From positions 5,766,001-5,830,000 of the forward strand of contig OZ059894.1 of the NCBI GenBank assembly GCA_964057225.1: DNA of 64,000 bases, written 5' to 3'. Below are positions 24,200-37,188 of the stretch, piece by piece (within the stretch, counting starts at the first letter, position 1; every line of letters starts with the position of its first letter). Source of the stretch: Auanema rhodensis. Its lineage: Eukaryota > Nematoda > Chromadorea > Rhabditida > Rhabditidae. The notes below the pieces were generated by a model. The model had not been told where the DNA came from and made no database searches. It saw only the letters and a list, made by a program, of their open reading frames with translations. A program made the position numbers and the translations under genes.

Positions 24200-25959
24200 C
24201 TTGATTGTCTTGTAATCTTTTCAGATGACTATTTCGATAACTGAATCAAAAAATGAGGAAATGATATAAAACTTTAAAACTTATATGTCATTTTAAAGGA
24301 AAAAAGTGAAGTTATAAGAAGGGTGAAAATGTGAATAAAGGTATACAACAATTTCTGTTTCAAAATATCAAAATTGAGAAGAAAAATAAACAGAAAAAAT
24401 AAAATAAAGAAACTCAAATAATGTAGCTAATGTTTACAAAAGGTAACTGTCACAACCTCATTGACTCCTAGCAATAGTTAATACTTAGTATTTTCATTTT
24501 TCAGATATCATTTTGGATGTAACATAGATGGAAAAAACAATTTCGATGAAAAACTGACAATGTATATCAAATACATCATCGTACTACGTAAAAATTATAG
24601 GATTAAGTTTCAGAATGATCGAACCGTGAAAATCAATAATAACCATTAATATATTTTCTATTCATGACCATATTTTCAAATAAATAAACAAAACTTAAAG
24701 ATCACTATAATATATAATATAATATGTAAAATGTAAGATAACTTTTAAGAAATCTATTGAAACAGATAACTAAGAATAAGGAGACTGAAAATTATGGATT
24801 TAAGATATGTTGACAAAGGTTACAAGCATTTTTTTTTGGTACAATTAATTAAATTTCTTTGTTATCTCACACTTCTAAATTTTTTCTGCAACATATAAAT
24901 TTGAAATGTCAGGTGTTGAATATGAGACGACAGCTGGAACAATAAAATGATCTCTTAATTTAGGATAACAATGATGCAAATAATTAAATATCGAATAGAG
25001 AATCTGAACAATTTTTGGTTCAGTAGCCAGCAGATAGTATAGAATTGGATCAGAAGATGTTGTTTGTGAGTTTGCAATTGAAATTTCAATGATATTAGTG
25101 TGCGTCTCTGTGTGTGAAAACGCATGGAATCGTCTAATCGAAGGTGAAGAATCGATTTGACATTGACTTGTAGAAAGAATAGTTGTTCTCTTCTAGTAGG
25201 AAATCATGTGTTTAATACATACAATCTATAATTTATGTTTTTATTTTCTTTGATGAAGAATCAGATGATAGAAATAGAGCTGAATAGACGATGCAAAAAA
25301 GGCAGAAAAATCTTCAGAAATGCTGATGTCTTTGCTTATCTGAAGCTTACGGTTGCCTGACTTGAGAATTACGAAAAATAAGAATTCTTAATATTTACAT
25401 CAATCATTGTAAATTAAAAACATAGGATAATCCACATTATAAAAATGAATTTATAATTAGTATAGTTAGAGACACAAAAAATAATCTTAAGCTGAGTTAT
25501 AACGATATGTATGTCAAATGTATGCGTATACAAGACAAATAAGATGAAGAACGATCTAGCTAGTTCAAGAGGTCCGAGGTGAAGAGATTCTTCTCCCCTA
25601 TGACTTCTTGGAATCATCTCTGTTATCGCTGATGATCATGGCATCACTTTCTCTTGTTCTTTCTCACATTATTATTTTAAAAAGACAAAGAAACTGTATA
25701 TTAGTAGAACATTGTGAGACAGCATTGATGTTAGTAAGAAAATTTTTCTTTATTTCCTTCACCTCAAAAAAGAATTGTTCATATAATCTCTTGAACACTT
25801 TTTTCCCTCTAAAACAGTCTCATTCACAAATTTTTCATTTTTGTAGGAAAAAGTGGCGGTATGTTGTGTGTTTTTAAAAAAACCTTTATATGTAAAAATC
25901 TTTTATACTATCTTCAATTCCGCTTTTAATATAGAGTTTGTGTTGAAAAAGGAATAAAC
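24200..25959 (-). other. Interval between alternative innexin first exons
   Basis: On the minus strand this would be intron for a transcript starting at the upstream first exon. It should also hold the promoter of the downstream first exon. It contains no innexin exon 2-10 copies. A coding-like exon at 24875-25192 and an ORF at 25414-25617 lie inside it. Confidence 0.5.
24875..25192 (-). CDS. Orphan coding-like exon nested in the innexin locus
   Basis: Behind a TTTCCTACTAG acceptor, the minus strand reads 105 codons to a TAG at 24875-24877 with non-repetitive composition. It includes SSDPILYYLLATEPKIVQIL and a C-terminus with YPKLRDHFIVPAVVSYSTPD. There is no ATG start in the exon frame, so it would be a terminal exon. 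A second minus frame is also open for about 80 codons, which leaves the frame uncertain. A possible upstream ATG-initiated exon lies at 25617 (MIPRSHRGEESLHLGPLELA) but I could not join the two with a convincing intron. No family is recognised. It does not resemble innexin. Confidence 0.35.
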   Translation of the reverse strand, partial: KRTTILSTSQCQIDSSPSIRRFHAFSHTETHTNIIEISIANSQTTSSDPILYYLLATEPKIVQILYSIFNYLHHCYPKLRDHFIVPAVVSYSTPDISNLYVAEKI

Positions 25960-26154
25960 CTGTGCCCATGATCCAGGGAAAGATCCAGGTGTTAAGCATT
26001 CAATTGGTGCTGATGCAAATGTTTTAAGAGCAGTAAGAATAGCGAAAGCACATAATATATTTGTCGTAACGAAATACGAAAGGGCATCAGAATAATCACC
26101 ATCTTTTCGACTTGTAAAAGTTCGAATCGCACGAAACAGGCTTTCTATTGCCAT
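25960..26154 (-). CDS. Alternative innexin first exon (or relic)
   Basis: A 65-codon open exon starts at ATG 26152-26154 and ends at a phase-0 donor (GCACAG then GTTTATTCC). It encodes an innexin N-terminus: N-terminal helix, TM1 (NILCAFAILTALKTF), then APIECLTPGSFPGSWAQ. It aligns with the downstream first exon at about 29 of 65 residues and ends at the homologous Gln in the same phase, so it could splice directly to exon 2 at 23895 to give a 458-residue protein. An ATGATTTCAG acceptor lies 6 nt before the ATG, fitting trans-splicing. The KQFGG motif is replaced by KTFAS, while the first loop Cys is kept. No second set of innexin exons is present between 24200 and 25959, so it is either an alternative start exon or the remnant of a truncated duplicate. 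Confidence 0.7.
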
Positions 26155-28500
26155 CCTTTGCTGAAATCATCATTAAATTTTATGCCTTCAGTCATATTTT
26201 AACAATGAAATATAGAAAGAAACTAATAATCAATGCTAATGAGAAAAAAAAGAAACTGAAAAACTTCTGGTTACATGAAGTTTGTTATAGAAAATGCATA
26301 TTTAATCTCATATAGTACATGTACATAATTATATAAAAAACAAATAAATAAAAAGTTTAAATCAAATGTTTTACAAGCTTTTTTCATAAATTGCTACACT
26401 ATATTATATAGTTAAGTGTATTATTCATAACTAATACCAAGGTCAAACTAGGAGAGGAGAGAATGGAAAGTTTTAAAGTGCTCTGTCCACTTCTCTCCCT
26501 ATTTAGGTGAGTGCTAGTTAGCGGAAAGGATTAAGCTCAACAAGTGCACACCGGAAATGATAATTGTTACCATATAACAGCTATTGAGAAGTTTGAAGAA
26601 GATGAGACAAAAATAAGTAACGAAAGAAACTTTAAACATAAATAAAGATTGATTTATTAACAGTACACAGATGAAGAGAGAGAGAGAGAGAGAAAGAGAT
26701 AAAGATTAGAAATAACTTGTGAAGTAGACAATAGTTATAGGAATAATAATTGAGTAGAAATTATAAATTTTATGATATAGTTTATTGAAAATGAGTAATT
26801 TTTTGAATAATTTCTCTAAAAAGAACATGAAGATGACACTAAGAAGAAATAAAACAAACTGGTTCCTCCCTATTAAATGTTTTAAGTATAAATCTAATAG
26901 GGAAAAAAATATTTCCACTATTGATTTTGAAGATGAGTTTTCCAGTATTTTTGATCTTTATTTACATTTTAAAAGTTAGACAGATGTAAAATCAAAAGAG
27001 AAAGTAAGAGAGGGTAAGACTAAGTCAAAACGTATGTCTTTGTGTGTGTGTGTGAGAGACAGAGAGATGGAGAGTCGAAACTGTAGAAAATTCTTAGAAC
27101 TTTAGAACAGTACGTTCACTAACAATAATGAAACTCCAGCGTCGGTTAAGGCAATAAGAAAATTTTTTATTTAAAATGGATAATCTTTTGGAAAAGAGGA
27201 AACTTGCCAAGATTTTGAAAGAAAATAAGAGAAGAAGACAAGATAAGCAGGGTGAGTCACCAGTTCCTTTTGTAAGCAAAAGAAAGTTTTATTCTTAGGA
27301 ATTGTAAATGAATAAGAAAGACATATATGTATATATGTATACAGAAAGATAAAAGAGAATGAGATATTGAGTGTAGATATACAGGAAGATAAAAAGAGAA
27401 ATTTGAGAGAATTAGAGTTAGATGAAAAGATAAGTAGATAATGAAAAAGTTGAAGGTATAATTGGATGGGAAACTTAAATATATTAACATATAGTTGGAA
27501 CAATATTCATTTTGTATATGATTTGTAGAGAGAAATATTATTATACAATGATATTGATCGTGAAAAGAAAATCTATATTCTTTTCAAATTTTTATAGATC
27601 ACAGAGCTTGACAAAGAAAGATTTTCAGAGAGAAAATGAAATATTACAGTGATAAAGAGAAACTGAGTGGTTTGCTCTTCAAAATCTTTAGGAAACTATG
27701 ACCATTAATATCATTGTTTTCTCTTGTAATTAAGCTGATTCAACAATACAGTATTTACTTTTCCTTATTCAAAACAGATTTGAAATATAGATGAATTATC
27801 TATTTTCCACAAGTTTCAGTTTGAATATCAATTTCCAACATTTAAAATTATTTCTTTCATCCGTGATGTAAAAAAATGTTTTTTTTTCAAGAATATTTTC
27901 CAAGTACAACTGCATTATACGTTGGTATGATTCTAAGTATAGAACAGCCAGTTCATTTGCACGAATATAACTTTCTGAAAAACGAAAACGAACACGAAAA
28001 TAATAATCTTTCTTGTCGTTGTTTCCTCATAACCTATATATTTTTCGTCACTACACCTATTAAATATTTTGAATTTTACAATTTCAAGAAGAACTAACAT
28101 GTATTTTGCAACTTTTCGTATTACTATCGTTCTGTTTCTCAAAATGTTTTACAATTGCTTCTAGACATTCCACCTTCCCTCACTTACTCATAATTCTTGC
28201 CATCATCATGTTTTCTTTTCTTCTTCTTTTTTCTTCATATTTTTTTCTTTTTTCTTTCTTCTGATTTTTTCTCACAGATCCTACTTCATCACTCAAATCA
28301 TAGTGCTTTTTTAGTTTCTCTTCCAAGTTATTCTTTTCAGTCTTTCTTTTTTTTATTTTTTAAAAATGATTTTGAATTTGTTGAAAAACCACCCAACTTA
28401 AATACCAAACGAAACATTGAATACTTTGTTCATGAACGTTGGAGTATTATATCTCGATTGTGAGCCCATAATTCGATTAGAAAATTGAAAAAGTTGTAAA
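26155..28500. other. Intergenic region upstream of the innexin
   Basis: AT-rich. It holds a GAGA run (about 26672-26700), purine-rich stretches around 27000-27460, and a strong pyrimidine stretch at 28190-28370. A short ATG frame at 26463 ends in a good donor-like AG/GTGAGT on the plus strand, but no following exon was found. Nothing here is supported as a gene. Confidence 0.5.
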
Positions 28501-29597
28501 CAAAAAGAAAGGCAGATTAATTCTTTATTTAGATGCTAAATCTCTAACTTGTTTGGTAATAACAATTTTCTTTCGCTTTTTATTTTTATTCCACTCAAGT
28601 TGAGCATACTTAACTCCTACTATTCTTTAAATATTTTTGAGAAACATTTTGCAACATTCCACCATTTTTGTTTCTAGAATTGAATCAAATTCAAAAAAAA
28701 ATTGAAACGTTTAGTTTTTCACTTCACACAGACACAAACATACAAACGTTCCATATTCCTTTCTTTTCAATGGAAAACAACAGAACTAAAAACCTTTCAG
28801 TTAGAGATTAATGTTCCTCTAGTGAACACATAAATTAACTTGCCAGCTAAGAATGTTAGTTTGCGTAGATAACTGCCTTTTTAACATTTTCTTTGTGAGA
28901 CTTTTATTAGTTTTGCAGCATTAAAAATCCAAGCTTCGCCTATTTTCTTAGAAGAAATTCAATATAAGTACTAGAAACTTCAATTTTCTTTCATTTCTGA
29001 CTCTTATTTCTGCCTTATTTTGAGATAAAAAGTTCAAAAATTAAAGAAGAGAAGTTTCTTTTATAGAGATGTTCGATTGCTAATGTCTTTGAGGTTTTTA
29101 TTCTCTAGTGTATTACATAAATCATCTAGATGTACATCCTCTAATGGCTGAATTGTATCTAAACTTTGAGCTACTAAAAGCACAATATCGCCTTGACTAA
29201 CTATAAGTTGTTACCCTTTCTGACTTCCAATAATTGTTTCTTCGGACAATTATAAAGCTAGACAATTTCAAAACTTCAATTACTTTATATACTCAACAGT
29301 ATAACTAGAATCGGCAAAAAAAATGAAATGAAAAGCCTTATTCATTCAGTTCTCTTGTTTATTTTAACGAATTTGCAATAATAGACATTTATATAAGATA
29401 CGTATTCATTTTTTTCTACAGTGTATTTTTTAAAATTTTTAATTTTTCAAAAAATGTTTTTTTAAATATCTTGAAAATCACCGGAATAGAAAATATTCTA
29501 GAGAGAGATTGAGCCACAACATATCTGAGAGAGAGAGAAAACTATTAGTGATCGACAGCTCATAATAGAAAGTCAAGATTGAAATTCATGAACGGAA

Positions 29598-29807
29598 ATG
29601 AATTCGTTTTTTGCTATATTTTGTCTGTTATTACCATTTTTCATATTGTTGCTTATTGTTTTTCTACTTCAAAATCGACAATATGATATACGCCAAGCCC
29701 ACTCAAAGTTTCAACAACAAGACCCGAATATGATCATTAAAGCTGATTTTTCTAATTTTTTTTTAATTTTTAGAAGAAAAGCTAAAAATAATTTTATTTA
29801 TTTTTAA
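29598..29807 (+). CDS. Possible small single-pass membrane protein
   Basis: ATG-to-TAA frame of 69 codons. The N-terminus is a strong hydrophobic segment (FFAIFCLLLPFFILLLIVFL), then a mixed polar region LQNRQYDIRQAHSKFQQQDP and a basic AT-rich end. An acceptor-like ATTTTTAG inside the frame (about 29771) means the 3' part may be an intron or alternative exon. No homologue is recognised, and short ORFs of this size are frequent by chance in this region. Confidence 0.25.
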   Translation: MNSFFAIFCLLLPFFILLLIVFLLQNRQYDIRQAHSKFQQQDPNMIIKADFSNFFLIFRRKAKNNFIYF

Positions 29808-30076
29808 AAAATATACTTTTGTTTATTTTGATTTTCTATTAACAAGAAACATATTAGTATATTTCGTTTTGTATCTTATAGAGCATGGTTCACTTTCTTT
29901 TACATATATAATACATATGTATGTATATAATATATTTATTTTATGAAAACACATGAACGGTTTGTATTTCATCGTGTCAATCATTTCTCTTCATACTCGT
30001 ATTTGTGCACAAAATAGTTTATTTTACTACAAAAACATTTTTTTTTATTATTTTTTCTCTGGCAGACGGATGAACA

Positions 30077-30307
30077 CTATAAAAGGATTAAATAACAAAA
30101 CAAATACAAAAATTCAACCATCAACCCATTAATTATAATAATAGTTAAAATAATTATTTTTTTAATTTTGTGAGTCATAAATAGAAATTCTTGAATATTA
30201 TCAAAAATTTTTAATTTTTTTCCTACGTGCACATGTGTAAGAATACTTAATATATACAAACCAATACTTTTACCAGATGCTACTCTATCTTGATTCGTTG
30301 CATTCAT
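30077..30307 (-). CDS. Possible small membrane protein, structure uncertain
   Basis: The frame starts at an ATG (MNATNQDRVASGKSIGLYIL...) and runs 76 codons to a hydrophobic C-terminus. Alternatively the first part may be spliced: phase-1 donors near 30270 or 30248 and a CTTTTATAG acceptor near 30083 would give a 20- or 29-residue peptide ending FIRLPEKK. The N-terminal part looks protein-like and the AT-rich remainder does not. No family is recognised. Confidence 0.2.
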   Translation of the reverse strand: MNATNQDRVASGKSIGLYILSILTHVHVGKKLKIFDNIQEFLFMTHKIKKIIILTIIIINGLMVEFLYLFCYLILL

Positions 30308-33300
30308 CCTATTTATTTATTTTATTTTTTCATTATACATCTGACGTCAAGTTTAGCTTATTGTTGATAAAAATATTCGTACCATTGATAATTAATCCAA
30401 CTATATGTATATCATTTATGCTTTCAACTATACATTAAGAAGTTTTCATAACGCTTCTCTTAACGTTTATGTTTCCATAAGATGTCCATTTTTTACATAT
30501 TTTGATACAAAGCTTTGAATACTCATATTTTCTACTGTAGTTGAATCAATATTTTAAAAAATATCCCTTCTTAGCTTTTTACTTTAATTGAAAAAAGTTG
30601 AAAACTTAATATGTAACAGAGTTTTGTTCTGAATTCTTTTCACAATTTCTATTTTTGAATAAACAATAACCATATTATACTATAAATATATAGTATATAT
30701 TGTGTGAAAAACATTTCAAAAATGTTCGTAAATAATTGAGAAAACAAAGAAGCAAAGTTGACAAGCTAGAAGTCGTGTAGTCGTTCCTATAATTATAGCT
30801 CAAAAATTTTTTTTGTTAGGTCTTCTGCTTATGGCACAATATTGTGACTCAAATCCGATATGTTCTTCAGAAATTTGAGATTTGTCGTCCGTTGTGTGAA
30901 GGCTATTGTTCTGAAATTCGAGAGGCAGGTGCGAAGTTTACTGACTTCGACACATTTTTAACTTATATTAGATAATGCTGTCTAGTCGGTGTTGAAGTCT
31001 CGGTTTTTTTTTCTGCGGAACATAGTCAAGTAAAATTGTAAAAGACAAGACAATTATATTGAATTACATTCCCTTTTTCTTTTTTTTTTCAACTTTTTTT
31101 GGGCTTAATTAATTGGATTATATTTATGATCGGAGGTTATGAATGAAAAAATGTTTGAGCTGCATGCATTACCACATCGGAATGAGGATAGTGAAGAAAT
31201 TTCTGTGCAGTCTACTAGAAGGTTGAAGGCAACATCCGTTTGCTACTCAGAATGCTCAATCGTGCGATACATGGAGTATAAGAACTTGTAATAGTGAAAT
31301 AAGGAGAGATAGAGAGATAGAATGGTATATAAAAGATACAAAAAGAGTAAAAACAAGTTATACATAAGAATCTCTGAGAGAGAAAGAGAGAAAGAAAGAG
31401 GGAAATTTCAAAAGAGATATAGCGACAACAAAGGAAAAAGTTTTAAAGTTTGTGATTTTTAAGCATTGAAATTTAGATATTTTTTAACGCAATTTATTCA
31501 AGCTCATATCTCAAAAACTCAGTTTTTTTTGCAGTTTGCTTTCATTTTTTTCTGGTTTTATAACAATTTTTAAATCTCATTTTCTCAAAGTTTCTCTCAC
31601 AAAATCTCTCATTGTCTGTCTCTTTCAAACTTCTTCAATCTGTATCAGAGAGAGAAAGAGGGTAAGGATCAGTCAAACATTGTATGACAAGTGCTCCCTT
31701 CGGTCTTCATTTTTCTGCCTCATTTCTCAAACTATCTCTTCAATTCTATTATATTTTCATCAAAGGAAATAGTCTGTCAATACAGATAGCAATATACCGC
31801 CCGTCAAATTGCCCTTCACAACGTTCTTCATAATTTTGCTAATCTTTATAATAGTTCATCTTTATATTGATCTATGATTACTGAATATCTGAATATGAAA
31901 CCAGTTGATTTATTTCATCAATTACTAGTGAATTATCTAACCACAAGTCAGCAATATCTTCTTGACTAATTGATCAAACTATAAGCCTTGGCAACTGAAT
32001 ATCTTCAGAAGTCTACCAATCTTTCTCTTTTTTTCATTTTCTACTGATAACTCTCTATCTCTATATTCAGTGGTGGTTATTTTGAATTTTCACTCATATT
32101 ATAATCAATTCTGTTATCAACTTTTCAACAATTTCAAGATTTTTTTTGTTGTTGAATATGCTCGAAGAAAAATAACTTCGATATCTTTAATCTACTCAAG
32201 TTTTGTATTCTCACACATGAAATTCATAATTTTCGTCTGAGTATTGCTCAATATCAAAAGAATATAAACTCTTTCTCTTTCAAAATTTCTACATATATAC
32301 AAGTTTTTTGTTCCGCCTCCCCCCACACCCTGAAGCATTTCTTTTGCTACCCCGCAATCGGGGCTCTTTGGCATTTTTCTAGCCTTTAGCTGACTTGCGA
32401 GGTTTATCTTGGTCTTTAATTTCTTTTTTTCCTTTAACCTATGCTCCCCAAGTACTGCGAGTTCTCACACGAGCTTTATACATTATTCCTAAGATGCAAT
32501 GCCAACTGAACTGTTCTCACTTCCAAAGCTCTTCTCACCTCCCTCTCTTATTCCGTTTCTATCCCTCATATTGTATTGTTTCGTCTTACTTTCTCGTTGG
32601 CCACTGTCTGAAACAGCTAGTATTACTATTTCCATATTGCTTCCTCATATTATGCTTTTCACAATTCTCTATCCATGTGTCCCCCTTTTTATATCTTAAT
32701 TTTCTCTTTACTCTATCAATTTTTCTCATATGTCTATTCAACCTCCTTTGGAACTCTTTCCAATCGGCGACCTCTCATTTCCTTTTCTCGTTTTCTCAAG
32801 CAAACTAGGAAATAGCATAAGCATCCAATAGATTTGAATTTCGAATTTGAATAGAGTAATAATAGCGTGTGGACCCTCAGGCTACTGATGACCAGATATT
32901 AGTCTCTCACTCTCTCGTTTTCTTCTTCCCTCAGTCTTTCTCGCATTTCTTTATCCTTCCTTTTTATGTCTCCTGTTCTATAGAGCACGATAGAACGACA
33001 TAGACAACTGCCAGAGCTTGAGATTGAAGCACAAAAATACTCCCAAAGTTTGTGTTCTAAAGCGAAAAATATTTATTATACTTATTATATATTATATAAT
33101 GCTCTAACCATCTTATTTCTACTTTAAAACAAATAAGTTAATTATTTTTAAATATATATTCTACAATTTTACTTTGCCACATAATGATTTACTGTAATAA
33201 TGTAAGAGATTTCTGATTAATGTTCGAATAATCCGTTAAAGTTACCAACTTGCTTTTTCCTGTAATCACACGATTTTTACTCGTCGTTTTTCTTTTACTT

Positions 33301-34507
33301 CTGCTTCATCACCACCTACTTCTCATTCCTACTCCTCCTCCTTATTATCCTTCCCTATTCACTTTCACCCACTCCTTCTCTCCCACTCACTGACTCTTTT
33401 AATTTCTTTTTCCCGACTTTCGAAATTTTGAACTTTTTATTCACATCAGCCGAAAATCATTGACATCTTTTCCCCTTGTTCATAAGATTATGATGACTTA
33501 TAAGCATAATTATTAAGTCAATTTATGGCTTTTTGATATATGTGACGCTTAGAATCGTATGAAATTTTTGTCATTGCGGCAGAAATATTTGTCAACCTCA
33601 TTGGATGTTTGCCTTCCTTGAACAAGTGGGTCTTTCCCATTATTTAATGATTGTTCCCAAAATAATTTAACTTTATTCAACCAATTGATGTGAATTATCG
33701 ACTTCCTTTTTCAATAAAAAACATTTTTTCCTGCTATAAGATTTTCATCAAGAAAAGTTTTTTTTTGCGTTGGGGGAACTCATCCGTATGTATGTATTAA
33801 GCTTGTTTTTCAAGCCTGATCACAGATGCTTTGATGCTTGTAAGCGAGGCAATGCTTTGAAGTATACTTAAGAATCTTAGTCACTCCGAATAATTTAATT
33901 TTGTAGTGTCGCTTAGACAACAAAGAATTCAGAAATTTCAATTTCTGTTCCTTATGTGACACGATATAGAGATATAGAGAATAAGATGAGATGAGAGGCA
34001 GACAGCTTTTAGTTTCTTTTTCACAGCCATGTGTCCAAATAATTTCATTTTTTTTCTCATTTATGCCCTAAAAATGCAAATTTGTCCGAAAATAACATAA
34101 AGAACCAAAATAAATTTTAACTGTTTTGTTTGGTTCGTAGGTTTTACAGAGCGCGTCAGGCTCATTTGCGAATACCAAACGTTCTCATCCACACGAGCTT
34201 GTCTAATCAGAACAACGCAAACTGTTTCGAAAAAACGGTCCCATTGTCAATCACACATAGTATATGTATGTTGCCCAAATACAAATCGTCTATCTCTCTA
34301 TTTCTTTTATATTAGAAATCGAAGAGAATTTGTATTCAGTTTAATCTTTCTATGATATGTATTTCTCCACGTGAGATACTGCAAGAAGGAAATTTGAGAG
34401 AATGCGTTGAAGTGCAGGAAGAGAAAAAGCTCACGAAAACAGCCATTACATATCCCGCCTTTTGCATTTGGATATATGGGGGCAAGCGTTCATTTCATCA
34501 TTTGCTC

Positions 34508-34509
<2 letters not shown>

Positions 34510-34564
<55 letters not shown>
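34510..34564. repeat. (AT)n microsatellite
   Basis: An uninterrupted AT dinucleotide run of about 27 units. It explains the Ile/Tyr-repeat open frames across it. Confidence 0.97.
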
Positions 34565-34566
<2 letters not shown>

Positions 34567-35047
34567 CTTTATTTCTCTATATAGATCTATTAAATTGTTG
34601 CTTTTTTCCGGGCTATAAAGTCTATTTTACATTCGTTTTCTTTTTTTTCTGATTTTTCAGTTGTAGAACATGAGCTACATATTCCATATTACTCAAATCA
34701 ATTACTATTTATTGGAAATAAATTTTAGATCTTCTTCAGTTGTTTTCTTTATGTTGTCATAACTTTATTGTCGCTTTTTGCAAAAAAAAATATTTTTTTT
34801 TGCCACATTTTTAATAGAAATATCTTTTATAATTTATGTAAGCAGTCACCCACTTTAGTCTCAATGCTGTGTATATTGTGGCTATTTTGAATTTTTTTGT
34901 CTGCAGAAACAAGCTTTTTGTAATTAATTAGACGGCTTTTTTTTTACCACAATTGTGATGCAGATCTAAATTAGAGGAGCGAGTGTGTCAGAGCATTATA
35001 GTAAATCAATCAGCTGCTCTACGAGATCTTTTTTTCTAATTCCATAG

Positions 35048-35132
35048 CCATCCTCATCATCCTCATCATCCTCATCATCATCCTCATCATCATCCTCATC
35101 ATCATCATCATCATCATCATTCTCATCATCGT
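35048..35132. repeat. CATCAT/CATCCT microsatellite
   Basis: An imperfect trinucleotide/hexanucleotide array of TCATCC and TCATCA units, about 85 bp, GC-richer than its flanks. On the plus strand it would read poly-Ser, poly-His or poly-Ile depending on frame. There is no surrounding ORF, so it is treated as a simple repeat. Confidence 0.93.
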
Positions 35133-37188
35133 CTCTTTTTCAATATTTGGATGAGTATTCTACTATTTGATCAAACCTTCAATTCTATATCATTTTTCAC
35201 ACAAAACTTTCTATCTATTTCTACTTTATGAAATACATTATGATTGAGATGTGAAAAGAAAAATGGAAATGTAGACATTAGGTCTGAAAGAAAATAATGA
35301 TCCTTTGATGCTCCTCCGTTAGTACTCTTGATTATGGTGATGATGTCAATGGTTCAAGTTCTTGTCTGTTCATGTTCATGAATTTGATTAAAAAATACTT
35401 TTTTTTGCTCTCTTGCCTTGTTCTTCCTTCCAAGTATAATATTCGAGAAGAATGGTCATAGTTCGATTAATATAATGACATGATGTCAAAAATAAAGAAT
35501 CTTGAAGTAAAGATCTACATTACCATATATTCTTATATATCCAAGCTATTAGCATATCATGTTATGCACGTGATGCTACGAAGCTGCTTTTCATATAGGA
35601 TTAAAGAATAGGAACGGTTGTACCAATTCCATCATCTTGGTTCTCCACTACGACCTCATCCGAGTTCTTTTATACTCTCTCTTTCATACATCTCTTATCC
35701 GATTTCTCTCTTATTCAATCTCTTTACTACTTCTTTTCTGAATATGTAAATCCTTCATCGTTCTTTTTCTTTTTCTCTCACACCCCCACTCTCTCTCTCT
35801 TTTTCTTTTCTATTTTGCTCCTCCAAACAACATTGAAACCATCTTGTTTAGAGTTACTTAGCTATTAAGTAGTTGCATGATGATCAGAAAAAAACATACA
35901 AGCAACAACAACATTGGAATGAACTTAATGACAATTTTTCTCTCTTATCCTCTCGTTTTTTTTCAATTTTAAAGGTTGTTTCATGTTTCCCTTAAACTTT
36001 TCAATCGTCTGCAAAATAGTTCGAGCTATCTTATTGTTGTTCAGCTTTCTTCTTAGTTAGGATTTCTTAGGACGTGTCCTTGAAGAAAATATTATTGGCC
36101 AAGACTTTTCTCCTGCTCACGGAAAAAAGTAACATCCCTTTTAAAAGCAAAATAAATTAATTTTTATTTCATAAGACTGTTTGCTTGCCATATTGTGTTC
36201 TTTCTTTTTCAATTAAAACGATGATTGTACGAATTTTACTTAATTAAGTTCGTTCAACTTTTCTTAGAGTTTATTCAAACATTGGATTTTCTCTGTTTGA
36301 CCATTTCTTCGTTTTGTTTCGAATTGTTTAAACCAAAAATCAAATCATTTTTGTATTCTTTTCGAGCTTAATTTTCCATTCAAAACTGAAGATGAGTGCA
36401 AGAAACTTATCCAGAATCGAGAAGGTGTGTGAAAGTGAATACTTGAAACCTTCAAAGACTAGAAGCAAAGAATTTTTACCGCATCTTCTTTATTTCTTGA
36501 ACTCCGATTTCTATTTTCAAGAAAAAAGTTCAGTTCAATTATTTTACTATATGTTTGTTTATATGCTTTATACAATATATTTGATTATACGCGAATGAAA
36601 TTCATAATTCTTACAATACTTTCAATTAACATTTTAAAAAACTTTTGTACTCCAAATAAACTTTGAAATATTTTTTCGAAAACCAATATTTTGACAGAAT
36701 GCAAATCATTTAGAACAGCAAACTTTGATATATTTTTCTTACAATAAACGCTTCTTCTTCTCTTTTTCTTTTCTTCTTCTTTTTCTTCTTCTTTTTCTTC
36801 CAGTGAGGAGAAAAGACAACTAAAAGCTCATTTTGCCTACTTTGGTAAAACTTTAATTTTGTTTCTCTATTTCTCTTTTGTTCTCTATATATTTTTTATG
36901 ATTCGATTTTTTATTATTTCTTTGAGGCTTCCAAATATAATAACCAATAATTGAGGAATATCAGCATGAAACACTATGCTGCCTGAAAAGCTAGTAAAGA
37001 CTTTCAACACCAAGTATGACATTGTCCACCATTAAACATGAGAAGCGAAATCTTATACTTTGCCCTCATGACTCTTATGTTATTTCTTTTAATATCTTCT
37101 CTTACCAGCTTCTCCTACTTTCACAACTAAAAGCTTGGATTCATGACTGTTCTTTTAATCATCTCTATTTTTATATATTTTAAAGTAA

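Larger units (their letters stand above)
28501..34100. other. Gene-desert segment 1
   Basis: AT-rich, with pyrimidine-rich tracts on the plus strand (31060-31110, 31530-31780, 32540-32800, 33270-33430). A 5-bp perfect hairpin (CCCCG-CAAT-CGGGG) lies near 32350. Apart from two doubtful small ORFs listed separately I see no genes. Confidence 0.5.

Noticed and set aside
32345-32375. CCCCG-CAAT-CGGGG hairpin as SL RNA or histone 3' stem-loop
   Set aside because: A 5-bp stem alone is common by chance; the flanks match neither the spliced-leader RNA nor the histone stem-loop consensus.
32395-32808. Plus-strand ORF of 137 codons
   Set aside because: Starts at TTG in a CT-rich region and is dominated by Phe/Leu/Ser; no domain or supporting splice context.
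34352-34652. ORFs with Ile-Tyr repeats
   Set aside because: Translation of the (AT)n microsatellite.
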